Source: Datnioides undecimradiatus (taxonomy: Eukaryota > Chordata > Actinopteri > Lobotiformes > Datnioididae). Taken from it: DNA of 64,000 nt. The notes beneath the pieces are model-generated. The model saw only the letters and a program-made list of their open reading frames with translations. It made no database searches and had not been told where the DNA came from. The stretch spans positions 5,990,419-6,054,418 of the forward strand of contig WARS01000036.1 of the NCBI GenBank assembly GCA_008933995.1, in the 5' to 3' direction. A program made the position numbers and the translations under genes. Shown here piece by piece: positions 1-14,794 of the stretch (positions are counted from its first letter, which is position 1; each line of letters starts with the position of its first letter).

Positions 1-272
1 GACTTGAAATCAAATGATTTCCTGCCAAAATACCTTCACAGAGAGACAAAACTCACCAGGAAACACACAATGTGAAAATACCTAAGAGGCCATTAGAGGG
101 AAAAAAGGAAGATTGTTGGTGTCGTGACAGGACTTCTGTGATTAACCCCTTAAGTCTTAGACCAAGATTTAGACTTATTTTAAAGACCCTGAAAGTGATG
201 TCTTGACTTTTAAGGGCTTCTCTATATCAGGCTTTGTTGTGCCTCATTTAGTCATTTATATTTCATTCTTAG

Positions 273-3168
<2,896 letters not shown>

Positions 3169-5413
3169 CCTCCACCCCGGATGATGAGAGATACAAATGC
3201 AGAGGCTGCTCCTCACTTTAGGAGTGATTTCATCAGTCCAAGTCTGCTCCATGTTCCTTCACTGACGGGCGGTTACACCATCGGATCTTTAGATCGTCGC
3301 CATCGCTGTCAAATCTGTTATTCATCTCATTCCAGACTAGAACCAGTGAGTCCGTCAGCGAGCTGTACAAACCAAGAATACAAGGCTGGGCTGACAGGTA
3401 GCAGCGCCCTCATACTGTCCACTTACAGTAGCTGTTTGCCACAGTGCCTGTCTGCCTGTTCATCTACACACAGTGTGTAAAAGCCAGAGCTAAAATGCAT
3501 CGATAAGCATATTATTGCCTAATCAAGTCCTCGTTTCTCTTAACTTGAAAGATTCTTGCCAGTCGCCTGATATTACTTTATTTTTTTATTATTCTGTTTA
3601 ATTGACCAAGTGACTTCTTTTGTGTTTGCACTCATTTTGAAACATTTTGAATATGGTTTTTGTTCCTCTTTACTAGAAGACCGTATCCTAGTTTGGATGT
3701 GCCATCTGGACTTGTGGTTTTCAGGTTGAGGTATGAGGCTGTTTGCACTTGTTTTATACTGACTTCAAGTACTTTGACAACTAGACGCTGACACTTCAAG
3801 AACATTGATTCAAGCAGTTAATTAGTCTGTTTAGGTCAAACTCCAGTCAGCAAGTATTAGTCTTGGTGACTGTTGAAGGATGACCAAACGAGGGGGACTC
3901 AGGTTACAGGAGTGCTTCAGACCAGAGTGAGTTTCAGTCTTAAACTGTTACAGAGGTGAAACTGATCATGAGCTAAATCTGTGGATTCCATAGGTTGGAA
4001 AGTATTATTCAGTGCAGCTACAACTCCATAAACAAGCTTCGCACCTAACATCTCAGTTGTTAAGTGGTAGTTACAGTTACCAGCTGAAACAAATGTACGG
4101 AGCTATAAAAGGTCAGTTTACAGTGAGGTCATGTGGCCTTAGAGAAGCCTAACTTGACCCTGGACACCTTTTTAGCCACATGACTAATCTGCTGTATGTT
4201 GAAAACAATATTTTACAGTATTAATATTTCTGACATTGTTTAGTGAAATCTGCACTACTGCTGTGAGTATTTTGAGGAAAATATTTGGTCATTTCTATGC
4301 AGGATGTTTCTATTTCAAATCCAGAAATTATGTCTGTTGATTGCTTGAGTATTATGATGTGCCAGTTAAATTGGTGACCTTCCATGCAAATGAATAAAAA
4401 GAAACTCTGGACTCTTGTGTTTTCAGTCAAGTATTTTTGAGTATTAAAACATATATTGCAACCTAAGATGGAGGCTTTTAGCTTCAGACACAAGAAATAA
4501 AACAATTAAACTGGTAAAATGTTAAAAAATGTATTTCCAAAAAGACATCAAGACATGAATTCCTCTTTGAGTTATGATGTACATTCAACTGTAAACTGCA
4601 GCTTTTTGTGCTGAGATACTGATTTCACAAGTTCACTGTCAGTAAGAGTAATGCACCAAAATGCTGCCCCAGACCAACTTAGCAACGTAAAAGCTTTCAA
4701 ACAACAAAATGCAGAGGAGTTGATGTAAATACTTGATAGTTTGAGTAACAGATGTATGAAGCCATCACCAATACGGGTCAAAGCTCTGACAACACAGTGA
4801 GGTAAGTGTTGCTGGAAGGACTTGCCTTTGAGACTGAAACCCCGACACAAACATTCACCGAGTCAAAAATATAAAATACATGACTTGCTGTGTGTCTACA
4901 ATAAAATATCTTGCATTTAAAATATAAAAAAAAATATATAATGGTACATAACATGTCAGCACAACACATTAAAAAAGAAGAACCATTCAGTAGAAAAATA
5001 GTCCCTGAAAAATTCAACAATGTCAACATCGAATGCATACCTGATTCTTTTAAAGGGTTGGCCATGGAACATATTTAAGACAAATTCTCCCAAATCACAT
5101 CCTTCCTCATGCTCTGTACTGATTTTGCAATTAACTCTTCGACCTTTTTATGTTGGAATAAAAAGATTTAAACCTGTTTTCTGACTGCATCATGATTACT
5201 GATTGAACTCTGAACTCAGTGATTGAGAACTATAAATGATTTGCATTTCCACAACCAGCCCTATCCACATTTCTTAAACATTAAGACACAATAATAAAAT
5301 ATAAAAACATGACATGAAATGTTAAAAAGTCAGTGTGAGTCATTTGGAACACAAAACAACTGTAAGAAGAGAAGAGACACTTTACTTTACACACTGATGT
5401 TCTGCTGGTGGAC
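3169..5413 (+). other. Probable rcbtb1 3' UTR and convergent intergenic gap
   Basis: After the rcbtb1 stop there is no further coding exon until the phf11 stop codon on the other strand. AATAAA hexamers on the + strand sit at 4392-4397, 4495-4500 and 5157-5162, any of which could end rcbtb1 transcripts. I found no convincing AATAAA for phf11 on the - strand here. The two genes are convergent with only 2.2 kb between stops, so their 3' UTRs may overlap. Confidence 0.55.
4392..4397 (+). terminator. Candidate poly(A) signal for rcbtb1
   Basis: AATAAA lies 1.2 kb after the rcbtb1 stop, and a second AATAAA follows at 4495-4500. The paired hexamers make this the likeliest cleavage region, but 5157-5162 cannot be excluded. 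Confidence 0.4.
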
Positions 5414-8400
5414 TCATCTCAGCAGTGAGACGACGTCCTTCATAGCTGCCGCTGCCTTTTGCAGCTCCATCTGTTTCCTTTGTAACTCTGTAAAAAACAA
5501 AAATACACTGTTTGAGATCCACAAATTCAACGTGGATATATTTCTCACCATCAGAATTAAATAGATTTCTCAACAACTAAGTTCATTATATTAAAAACTA
5601 AAGCTGTACTCTATAGAAATCTAAAATGTGAAGTTTAATATTAAATGTATTTTTGTCTTAAGTATCTATCTATGAATATATATGTATATCTATCTATATA
5701 TATATATGTATATATACACACACATATATACATATAATGTTTTTTGTATCTTCCCCCCTAAGACATCAATGATGACATTATCTTTCCCCTTTTAAAAGCA
5801 GAAGGCTAAAACTACTTATCTCGTGACCTCGAAGAACAACTCAATTTGATAGTTGTCCAATTTTAGGGTTATATTGACTGAGGTGCGTCGTCTGTCAGGC
5901 TTTGAAATAATGATTTCCACTCTCCTGAGTAGTTAGGCACACAGCTAAGAGTGTACTTCACCTTTCTGCTGCTTGGCAACAAGCTCCTCCAATTTCCCAG
6001 AGGCCTTCATTACTGTTAGTGCAAGATCATAATCTGCAGAGATGAGAAGAGTTTAAAACAAATAAGGATCGGACAGAGACGCTGTCACAGTAAGCTGTGA
6101 GGGTCTTGTATCTTCTCTCACCCTCCCGACTGGCCTGGTCTGACTGAATTCTGCTGGCAATGTTGTTCATCTCATCAATGAAATCAGCAAAGATGGCCTG
6201 TGTGCATCCTGCTGCGTTGCATCTTTTCCAGAAGCTGCTGGAGTTGAGGAGGGGCTCTAGGTCTTGGTGTTGGTGTTGGACAGAGGGTCCAGCGGTGTGT
6301 TGACGAGGACTGGACCCTGAGAGAGAGAGACCACCTTATATCACATCACTTTCTAAACATGTAATGCACAACTCTGACCATACACATCACTTATTATATT
6401 GATATTGTAGATATTATGTTTCATAACATTGTGACATGGCTCAATTGTTTTCCTGGTTTTAAAGGCTGCATTAGAGTAAAGAGTGTGATTTTCTGAAATC
6501 ACCAGACCCTTCCTGTGTTCTACTATTTGCCATTACCCACTTAGTCATAATATCCAATATCAAATCAAATCTTAAACGCTATAGTGCATGACTTTGACCA
6601 ATAGATAAATGTCCATGCAAGACTTATTTATTATTTTCTGACACACTCTAAAAGGTTCACTCATCTGACTGCTTGAAACAACCTGTTCAGCTGCAGTAAA
6701 CTTTACCTTCACCACAGCCCTTCACCACATCCATCCCCTTCCTCAGAATCACAGTGGGCCGAGTGGTTGATGCAGCCAGACAAGCCGTCAGTGCAGCACT
6801 TTTTGGGGAAGGTGGCTGAGGCTCAGCGCTGCTCCCCGCAGGAGGCAGCACTTTCTCTGACTCAGCATCCTGAGAGGAAATAGAAACCTGTCAGATGAGT
6901 TAATGCTGTGCTGTTCAGGAAACCACGCGTTACCTTTGACTGCCAGAGAAAAACACCAAAACTACTCTAAAGATGAGAATTTACAGCTGTTAAAGAGAAA
7001 ACAAACAATCACTGAAGGTGACACGCACGTTTGTGTCCACAGTAATGATGCAATATGGAACAACTCACTGTTTCATCTCTATCTTTACTTCCACCTCTGC
7101 TCTCCTTCTCCTGTTGATTTCCTACAGCAGACAGGAGTTTGTAAATCATCGGTATCATATATCTTGGTTACATCCTCTACACACACTGGCTGTGTTGTGA
7201 CGGCCTACCTGACGTGGGCCCAGTGGGACCCTCAGTGTCTTTGCTGTGAATGGAGAAAATGATGTTTTGCTGTTACTTCTACATAGAACACAACCAAGAA
7301 ACTGCACATTTTAATCCAGCCCCACAGCTGCGTCAGAAGAACTACAGCTCAGTTTTAATGGTCACTGTCAATGTGTCTGAGAGGTGATGATTCACTGTGT
7401 GTTTGCTTGGGGCTATAGTTTGTGGTGGTGTATAGATTGCATTTTAATGTAACAGTGTAAGATGCGGGACTGCAGCTATGATAATTTGCACTTCAATAAC
7501 TGTCTGCAACTTTTCAGCAAAACAGATTAGTCTTTTTTCTATAGTGTTAAAAATGTCAAATTAGGAGATTAGGACACTGTTTATCTAACCAAGAGTGCAA
7601 ATCATCAAACTTTCTTGATTAAATGAAATGAATATTTTGGGGGGGAAATAACAAATTGTTAAATCAGCTGATTGTTTTATTATTAGCAGCGGGTTTTTAT
7701 ATACTGTAGATATAAAAAACAAACTGAAAAACACTTACTGTAAATATTTATTGCAGCGCTATCTATTAAATTGCTTAACAATACAACATTTCCTTTTCTG
7801 AGTTCCCACACTGTATAATGTAAATGTAAATGTAAAATAAGTGCGTGCTGCTCTGGACTGAGAGAGAGCTCATTGAGCGGGCTTAGGTTGTGCCCTCCTC
7901 TGGCAATAACCAATGGAATAAATGGATACAGAGTATCTGGTTCACACAAAGGCTGTACAAGAGGGAAACTCACCTGTTCAACTGCAGCACAATCAAGAGG
8001 GAAACAGATGAAAGAAAGGGAAAAGACAGATCTGATTATTGAACAAGTTCAGCCTCTGATGATGATGATGATGATGTCTCAGAGGAATAATCAAAAATGA
8101 AGACTTACTAGGGACTCTGAGTTGCCACTTCCATCTAAATCAGACTCTAAAGGGGCAAATACTGCCAGGTCGGCATCAGGTTCATTCGCTTTTATTGTAG
8201 ACAAAGGAAAATCAAATAAACTCGGATGTATTTGCAAAGCTCACATAGGTCACATCCTCACGTATATTTTAAATGTCATTGTAAGTGAAAGTTAACCTGA
8301 ATCATCGTCATCGCTTAAGATCCTGTTCCTGCCTGCAGATTTACGTTTGGATGACGTCTCTTCCAGTCTGTGACAAAGGACAGAGGGCAGGCGTCATGAA

Positions 8401-10083
8401 AACTGTCAGGCTAAGACTTTTTAAACAGTTTACAGAAAGAGAAAAATGAATAGGGCTGATGGAAACAGCAGATCATAAAGGGCTTCACTATGTGCTGTGA
8501 ACCTACTTTCTTAGATACTGGTAAATCTACTACGCAGCTTTATAAACCATGTCATGTTTATATCTGAGCAATTCATTCACCTGAAAATGTGTATGCATGT
8601 ACCACAGAGTATTCACTGTACTCATGGTGATGTTATGTGGAGGCCGGGGTAATGAAATGTTTTTGGTGCTAAGCCATACGGACCGTAAAGTTACAATGAA
8701 ATGCTACCAGTGCAAAATATCACATACTTACTTGTCATTGAAACTCAACCGCCTCTGTTTCAAAAACAAAAGCAGAATGATTAAAATCACTGATTCTCTG
8801 AAAGAAGACAAACAAATTTAATGACTCATGAACGTCATTTGTACCTTGGAACGTAAATGTCTCCTACTGCTCGATGAACAGGATGAGTCACTGCCGCACA
8901 CAGACCGTTCAGCTGCTGTAGAATCACCTGTCAGGAAGAAGAAAGAGTTGTAATCTGTAACACTAAGGTCGGAGGTAAACTTGCTGTTTAACCAGGCGTT
9001 TGGACAGACAACCTGCTGTGCTGTGAATGTACTTGTTACTGGATGATACCACGACAGGACATACCACAGACACAATGACACCCAGGTTAGTATTTGTGAC
9101 AGTGGCTGATATGTTTCTCTCGTTCTACCAGGGCAAGTCATCTGCATCATCCCCAAACTGCCCCAACTCTACTCTTCCCCCTGCACATGTTCCCAAAGTA
9201 TGGAGTAAAGTTCTGAGGGCATGCACACCCGACGCTACAAACAATCATGGGATACTTGAGGCTGCAACCATGCACACACCAACATGTAGTTGTGTATCTC
9301 CAGCATTAGAAGAAAAACGAGTTAAAACAGAAAACACATTCGCTTTGACATAAGACTTACCACTGGTGTCCCCCTTATGTGATGGTGGTGCATGTTTGTC
9401 ACAATACATTCTAAAAACACAACAATTACAACATGAGCTGATACTGCACAGCAAATAGGAAGACAGAGGTAATTAGAAATGGACTATGGAAGATGTTTGC
9501 AAAAATAGGAATATACTTACAGAAATATGCTATTAGACAAAGTCTCTAAGCTGATGTTTCCTTCTGTCTTCTCACAAACAAGGCAATATACCTCATCAAA
9601 ATAAACAAACATGGATATCGTTACACACTGAGTAGGGGATCAGAGTCAGGGAAGATCCCTGTGTCTTTGGAGTCTTCAGCCCTGCACCACTTCACTCAAC
9701 TTTTAATGTCTGGGCCACATTAAATGAAAGGGCTATTGAAGAAGTACTTATGTATGTAAACCCCAATGAAAAAAATAATAACCTGATCCAATTAACAAGC
9801 GTCGTCTCTGTATCCAAGCCCTAATACAGCTTACAGACTTTCATCATGTTTTAATTACCATGAACACGGCCACTGTGGATACATTCTCCCCGTACACCAT
9901 CCAGCTGCCGTAAAAGACTCACAGGGGCACTTCCACACGCATTTTGAAACTAGGTCTCTGTTTTAAACTCTGTTTCCATACAGTGTTCTACAGTTAACTA
10001 CTTACTGTATGTATATGTGTATATGTGTGTATGTGTATATATATACATATATATATACACATACACGATGTATATGTATGTAG

Positions 10084-10121
<38 letters not shown>

Positions 10122-12835
10122 CTTAAATGCAATGTTTGTTGCATGCATTATTCTACAGTAAATATGTAAACTGACCTCTGACCTATTTAAAAAGCTGTTG
10201 TGTTTTGAGGAGGTAAGCAAGTTACTCCCAGTTGGGTTTTTGTGTCTTTAGTGGAGAGCTGTGTGTACTGTAGTGTGTAGTGTAAAAAGCATTTTATCAA
10301 ATTGAAAACTGAAAAGCTGTGAATTAGCTTCCAGTTCCTCAGACATGTGGTTCTGCTCTTCTAATAAAAGACTAGTTTCAGGAATAGCGTGACAGGTAAA
10401 CGTTTTGTGTAATAAAATAATCCACCTCTGAAAATAGTTCCCTTCAGTGCCCAGGTGATTTAGAAAAGGAGTCTTTTTTCAGTTTGCAGTTTTCAGTGAG
10501 TTGCCTTAAGTCTCTGGAGCACATAGCTCCATCAGTCAAACCTTAGAGGGTCCAGCTTTGCTCGGGTTTTCAGACGTTTGAGCCTTTGTGAGGGAAGAGG
10601 CACATCCATTCACAGAACTGTTGTTTTCTGGAAGTGAAAAAGAATAATTTAACATATAATATGTTACACATTGAAAAAAATGACAGGCAGAAAGCAGGGC
10701 ATAACTTCTCATATCCCCACTTACCATTTTGAGGGTGTTTGGAGCAGTACAGCCTGAAGAATGAAGACACAATCAGGCTTTAGATTACACTTTTACGGTA
10801 GAATACAGTTTTAGAAAACCATTTTGTAGGATAACAGACAAACAGTTATATTACACTCACCCATAACTTCCATTGTCTGCATCCTCAATGATCATAGCTC
10901 CTGCTTCGACAGCACATGGGTAGTGGTAGGTCCGTTTACAGCGCCCGATTTCACACCCAGCAGTGGCACCTTTTTTCTTACATTGGCTACATATCTGATA
11001 CAAACAAAGAGATTATGTAGAGGAGAAGAGAGTTGTCCAGCAGGAGCTGTGCTGTGAGAAGTATGGTTACATCATGCCTTTTATCTGTGGTTAGCATGTT
11101 AGCTGGATCTGTGTTGTGGAAAATACCCACATGCCGGGCTGATTAATCCTAGGTTGAGGCACAAGCAGGATCTTTGTTGTAGGGCGTACAGCTATCTATG
11201 CTGTTTTATCTGTGGCCAGCTTACCAATAAGCAGTGGTATAATATTTGATAGCAATTAGTGAGCTTGGGCAGCGACTACAGACTTCTCTGTAGTCAGCAC
11301 ATCAGTGGGCAGGTGCAAGAAGGCCAGTCCATGGGCCGAGTGCCAGCACCACTATCTGGGTGCTTTGTGCAAGGACAGCAGGGGGGTGGGTCCAAACTCC
11401 ATTATGAGTCTTCACAGGATGGATGTACCATGTGAGGAAAAGGGTCGCTAGGAGGCATCACTATCTTCAGAGTATGGTACAAAGGCGGGCAAAACATACT
11501 ACTTATGAAAATGATCTACTCTACTGTATCAAACTCTACTCTACTGTATCTCTACTGTATCAAACTCTACTCTACAGTATCTCTACTGTATCAAACTCTG
11601 ACCGTCTCCAGTGTTTCATTGAACATCGTTGAGACTCCAAGTATTTTTTGAAAGACCTTTGAATATGTTGGTGTAAGAAGCCCAGCGTCATATCACACCT
11701 GACCAGACCTGTTCTTCAATTTTTTACACAATTAACACAACTAAAAATGGCTTACAGACTAAAGTTTATGGATTAAATTATCACATATCTGAAAATATCA
11801 ATAATGTTTACCAGTCTGCTTCCACGTTTCACCTCATTCACCACATCCTCCACAGAGAAACCAAACAGATCATCAAACCTCGGAGAATCCCGGCAATAGA
11901 TACCAGAGGAAAATAACTGTAAAACAAAGACAAAACATGAGTGACGACAAAATGTGAGCACTGTGATTCAAAGACACACGTTCATGCATCTGACTGTAAA
12001 GCAGGAATAAGCACTGGTTGTAACTGAAAGCCTTTTGAACATCTACACAACCAAAGCGTTAATAAAAGTGGATAATACCATACAACAGGATACAACAGGA
12101 CTCTATCTACCAAATTAGCAAACTTAAGTTAAGTTAACAAAGATGTGTATTATCTTCTAGATGTGAACTCCGAGGCTGCAGTAATTAAGGCCAGTAAATG
12201 AGCTGGGGAATGACTTTTACTTGTAGTGGTGTATTTTGCTTAATTTTATATTAATAAAGGATCAGAAAGCTTCTTTTAACACAAATACACAAAAGGATGC
12301 ACACCTCCAAACTGTAACCAAACAGTAACTGTACTGTAACTTCAAACAGTATTTGAGTCACATTACTTGGTTAAACTGTCGATAATTAAATGAAATGAAT
12401 CCCTATCAGAAACTTTCTTCAAAGGCCAATCCTGCCCGTATACAAATCTGTGCCTTTATTATTATCATCATCGCATTCTTTATGGACTCGTTATTAAACG
12501 TTAAGCTCCACACTTTGCATATTTGTCAAAGTTATGTTTCTACTGGAGTTTCTGTTCTCGTATTTCCTCTATGTTTGTTTCAGAGGATGTAAAACAGTAT
12601 CATCGATCATTTTCCGCTTCCGCGGAAACAGCTGGGGACAGTATTTCACCTAATACCATCGCTAACTCGCTTTAGCCGTCATTAGCTGCCTAATAAACCA
12701 GCCATGTTCACAGTGAGTACTGACCAGACAGTTCTGATGTGCCGTGACTTCACCTTTAGCCGATAATGGTCCGGTTACCTTCGTCTCGCCGGACCGTTGA
12801 CAAAGTACGCAAGCCTTTTTGTGGCCGTGGCCCAT
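5414..12835 (-). CDS. phf11: PHD finger protein 11, complete
   Basis: The ATG is at 12833-12835. Exons on the - strand are 12779-12835, 11812-11916, 10861-10994, then either 9361-9410 or 10725-10753, then 8845-8927, 8732-8754, 8297-8367, 8109-8188, 6707-6869, 6122-6316, 5962-6033 and 5414-5487 (stop 5414-5416). With the 50-nt exon the total is 1107 nt (368 aa); with the 29-nt exon it is 1086 nt (361 aa). The N-terminus is an extended PHD finger: KKACVLCQRSGETK, then IYCRDSPRFDDLFGFSVEDV, then ICSQCKKKGATAGCEIGRCK, then a closing YCxxKH. The C-terminus (CTQAIFADFIDEMNNIASRI, then QKELQRKQMELQK) looks helical. Mammalian PHF11 is a nuclear protein of about 330 aa linked to lymphocyte gene regulation; the role here is inferred from family. 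Confidence 0.92.
5655..5735. repeat. TA/CTAT-rich simple repeat
   Basis: Mixed CTAT, TATA and ACAC units in the last phf11 intron. Confidence 0.85.
8732..8754 (-). CDS. phf11: phf11 23-nt microexon
   Basis: This tiny exon (gaaacag|...|gtaagta) encodes RRLSFND plus two bases of Lys, completed by the first base of exon 8297-8367. It bridges ...RRHLRSK and K-LEETSSKRKSAGR. Skipping it breaks the frame. RRLSF is a basophilic-kinase-like site (RRxS) in a Ser/Arg-rich linker. Confidence 0.75.
9361..9410 (-). CDS. phf11: phf11 alternative exon B finishing the zinc finger (50 nt)
   Basis: The exon is flanked by tttttag| and |gtaagtc. Entering after the GG of the core exon, it encodes G-MYCDKHAPPSHKGDTS and leaves one base G, which joins exon 8845-8927 in frame. 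YCDKH is equivalent to YCSKH of exon A. Both lengths (29 and 50) leave remainder 2 on division by 3, so using both exons together breaks the frame. Confidence 0.75.
10006..10121. repeat. Compound TA/TG microsatellite in phf11 intron
   Basis: GTATAT and TATACA blocks are followed by a TG run (about 10086-10112) and TATATA. It lies between the two alternative zinc-finger exons of phf11 (10725-10753 and 9361-9410). Confidence 0.9.
10536..10627 (-). CDS. phf11: phf11 candidate alternative last exon
   Basis: A good acceptor (ttcacttccag) precedes a frame that continues exon A exactly: E-NNSSVNGCASSLTKAQTSE, then NPSKAGPSKV-stop at 10536-10538. The result would be a short protein that ends just after the ePHD and lacks the helical C-terminus. 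A GT follows AAG before the stop (aag|gtttga), but splicing there exits in phase 0 and fits no later exon. I saw no clear poly(A) signal on the - strand below it, so this is a candidate only. Confidence 0.45.
10725..10753 (-). CDS. phf11: phf11 alternative exon A finishing the zinc finger (29 nt)
   Basis: The exon is flanked by ttcttcag| and |gtaagtg. Starting with one base after the GG of the core exon, it encodes G-LYCSKHPQN and leaves one base G. YCSKH supplies the last Cys and His of the ePHD. The leftover G joins GT of exon 8845-8927 to make Gly (then DSTAAERS). It has the same entry and exit phase as exon 9361-9410. See findings. Confidence 0.75.
10861..10994 (-). other. phf11: phf11 ePHD core exon
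   Basis: The acceptor is at tatcag|ATATGT and the donor at TATGG|gtgagtg. The exon encodes ICSQCKKKGATAGCEIGRCK, then RTYHYPCAVEAGAMIIEDAD and NGSY. It supplies the CxxC, CxxxxC and HxxC zinc ligands of the extended PHD finger but lacks the last CxxxH pair. It ends with two bases (GG) of a Gly codon, so the next exon must start with one base. Confidence 0.92.
11519..11600. repeat. 31-bp minisatellite, 2.6 copies
   Basis: The unit begins ctctactgtatcaaactcta and continues ctctactgtat. The second copy differs by one base (acagtat for actgtat) and a third partial copy follows. It lies in the phf11 intron between exons 11812-11916 and 10861-10994. Confidence 0.85.
12618..12627. promoter_or_regulatory. 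Palindrome TTCCGCGGAA in phf11 intron 1
   Basis: A perfect 10-bp palindrome lies 150 bp inside intron 1, in a stretch that also contains a TTTCCGCTTCC motif with ETS-like GGAA cores on the reverse strand. This could belong to the promoter-proximal region of phf11. No function is shown. Confidence 0.3.
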
Positions 12836-12960
12836 TTCCATCGGCTAAGCGGCAAAGAAATGCCACAATACAGCGTCTAATTATGCAGCAGGAGTGATAA
12901 ACACAGCTCATACAACACCAGGTCACATCAAAGCTCGCGTACTATACTCTTCCGCTAGCG
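12836..12960 (-). promoter_or_regulatory. Presumed phf11 5' UTR and promoter
   Basis: The sequence directly upstream of the phf11 ATG holds several CpGs and a cttccgctagcgcc segment at about 12948-12961. No TATA box at a convincing distance was recognised. The call rests mainly on position. Confidence 0.35.
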
Positions 12961-13850
12961 CCATACGTTTACTCCTCTGCCCAGTCTTTGGGTTGTTGGT
13001 TGCCAGGTTCCATCAAAAATCCCACAGTTTAGTTCAAACCCATAAAAACAAAGTTTGTTTGTGAGAACCAAACTTGTGTCTTGAAAATGTGATCCGCTTT
13101 GTATTCGTTTATTATATTTTACCCACATCATAATTACGACTTTAAGCTGGATTGTGGAAATCCTGAGGTTATATTTGTGATTATATCTTACTAGGCTATT
13201 TATTATAAATCTGTTGCCAGTGGTTAAATACTAACTTTATTTTCTATATAATTTGTTTTGCTCCAAAACAGTCAAAACAAAAACACATTTCTGTTTATTT
13301 GATAATTTCCTGTATTTCCTATCATAGAAGGTTTTATGAGAGGATCTGCTGACTAAAGTCAGCACTTAATTTATTCTGTTGCTGTGATTTGTGGCTTTAT
13401 AGACAAGTTTTCTGGCCATATTCTGCTTTGATGGTTTGGCTAGAGACAAAGAAATCGTGGATTTTTAACAAACTTGGCAACCCAGCTGAACAGTTTCACT
13501 TTCATTTCTGGCAAGGAACCGCAGTGGTTTATCCCGAGGTCTCGTCTGTCTGTATGCGTAATATCTGTACATACTAATGCTCCACGTGTTTAAGGAAGCC
13601 ATAATTAACCTCAGCCTTAGAAAAACGTATTAGCACTTAACTGTAAGGAGCGATATTGAGACAAGATGTAAGATGTACCCTTCAGTGCAATTAGGTATCA
13701 AGCTTTCATGTATCGACACACACAAAAGTAGAGACAGTGACTGAATTATCACAATTCCTTTATGTAAAAAAAAAAAAAAAAATCAGACAGGTCACAAAGT
13801 AGTGACATCACCTTACTTAATGTACAATATAGCATCTCAAATAACAAATA
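12961..13850. other. Intergenic gap between phf11 start and mcf2l 3' end
   Basis: I see no coding exon here. The stretch is AT-rich and includes an A run at 13766-13782. Confidence 0.6.
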
Positions 13851-13856
13851 TTTAAT
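13851..13856 (-). terminator. Candidate mcf2l poly(A) signal (ATTAAA)
   Basis: On the - strand this reads ATTAAA, 0.94 kb beyond the mcf2l stop, followed by a T/G-rich stretch ending in a long T run (13782-13766). No AATAAA was seen nearer. It is tentative, since further AATAAA hexamers exist beyond it (for example 13370-13375). Confidence 0.35.
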
Positions 13857-14794
13857 GACACAGATAATGACAATATCTACATTCAGAACATGATCCCTTT
13901 AAGGGGTATAAGTTAGCGCAATACAGTGATCTTTGATTATTCACATGGAGAAACATTTTTTTAAACTGTAGCGTACATGAGAGCCCAACAAGTTTGACCC
14001 TGAGGTCATCAGAGACCCCAAAAGACAAAAGCTCACAAACAGAGTCTGGGCCGCTGGTGGCGTACAGGTTTCTAATGACAAGCTGACACCAGGGAGACAA
14101 ATGACAGACAGGAAGAGAGTAAAATGAGTATGAAAAGTTCATTTAAAACGTGACTAGATAATTGTGAGATTTTTCTGTTTTTGAAATAAATACATGTAGA
14201 GGGAAAACAGCAGAGGAGAGAGAGTGATTAGACAGCAAACATTCATTCCAGCTTAACAAGCTGTGCACAGTTATCTCTCTCCCTCTTGCATTTACAGTAA
14301 CGGTGGCATTATAAACTCCCAGGTGAATTAGTGCAGATGAACACAATGACGGCTGTCACCCCGCATGTGATCACTGATCTTTGTCACTTTTAATGTGAAC
14401 ACAAATAGATGCATTAACTGAGATCAGTCCTGCTGGCCCATTCATACATCTATTACATAATAATCACAGGGATCCTCTTTTCTCCTTAAAAATATACATA
14501 CAGGTGTGTGACTAGAAGAAGATCACTTTACTATATTGTGAAATGTCCGCCTGTGATGTATTCGTAGATCCAGTATCTTCACTGTACAATTGCACCACAA
14601 TCAAATCTCTAACGTGCATTCATACGACATATTGTCTCAAAAACTGGTGCATGATTTTAAAAACTGAAAAAATACAGCTTTTTGTGGAAAACCGACAAAA
14701 TTACAATGAGTACCGATGTTGGCAATACAGCACAGAGCCACATGATGCTAGCATTCGCAAGGGCAGTTTGGTGATGAAGGAAGTGCTGAGGAAT
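13857..14794 (-). other. Probable mcf2l 3' UTR
   Basis: This is noncoding sequence after the mcf2l stop, up to the candidate ATTAAA signal. Nothing else was recognised in it. Confidence 0.45.

Noticed and set aside
7970-8000. Extra phf11 exon between 8109 and 6869
   Set aside because: The apparent acceptor and donor are only 8 nt apart and would break the phase-0 join that works without it.
9361-10753. Using both phf11 exons 10725-10753 and 9361-9410 in one transcript
   Set aside because: The combined reading shifts the frame of all downstream exons, which otherwise match PHF11.
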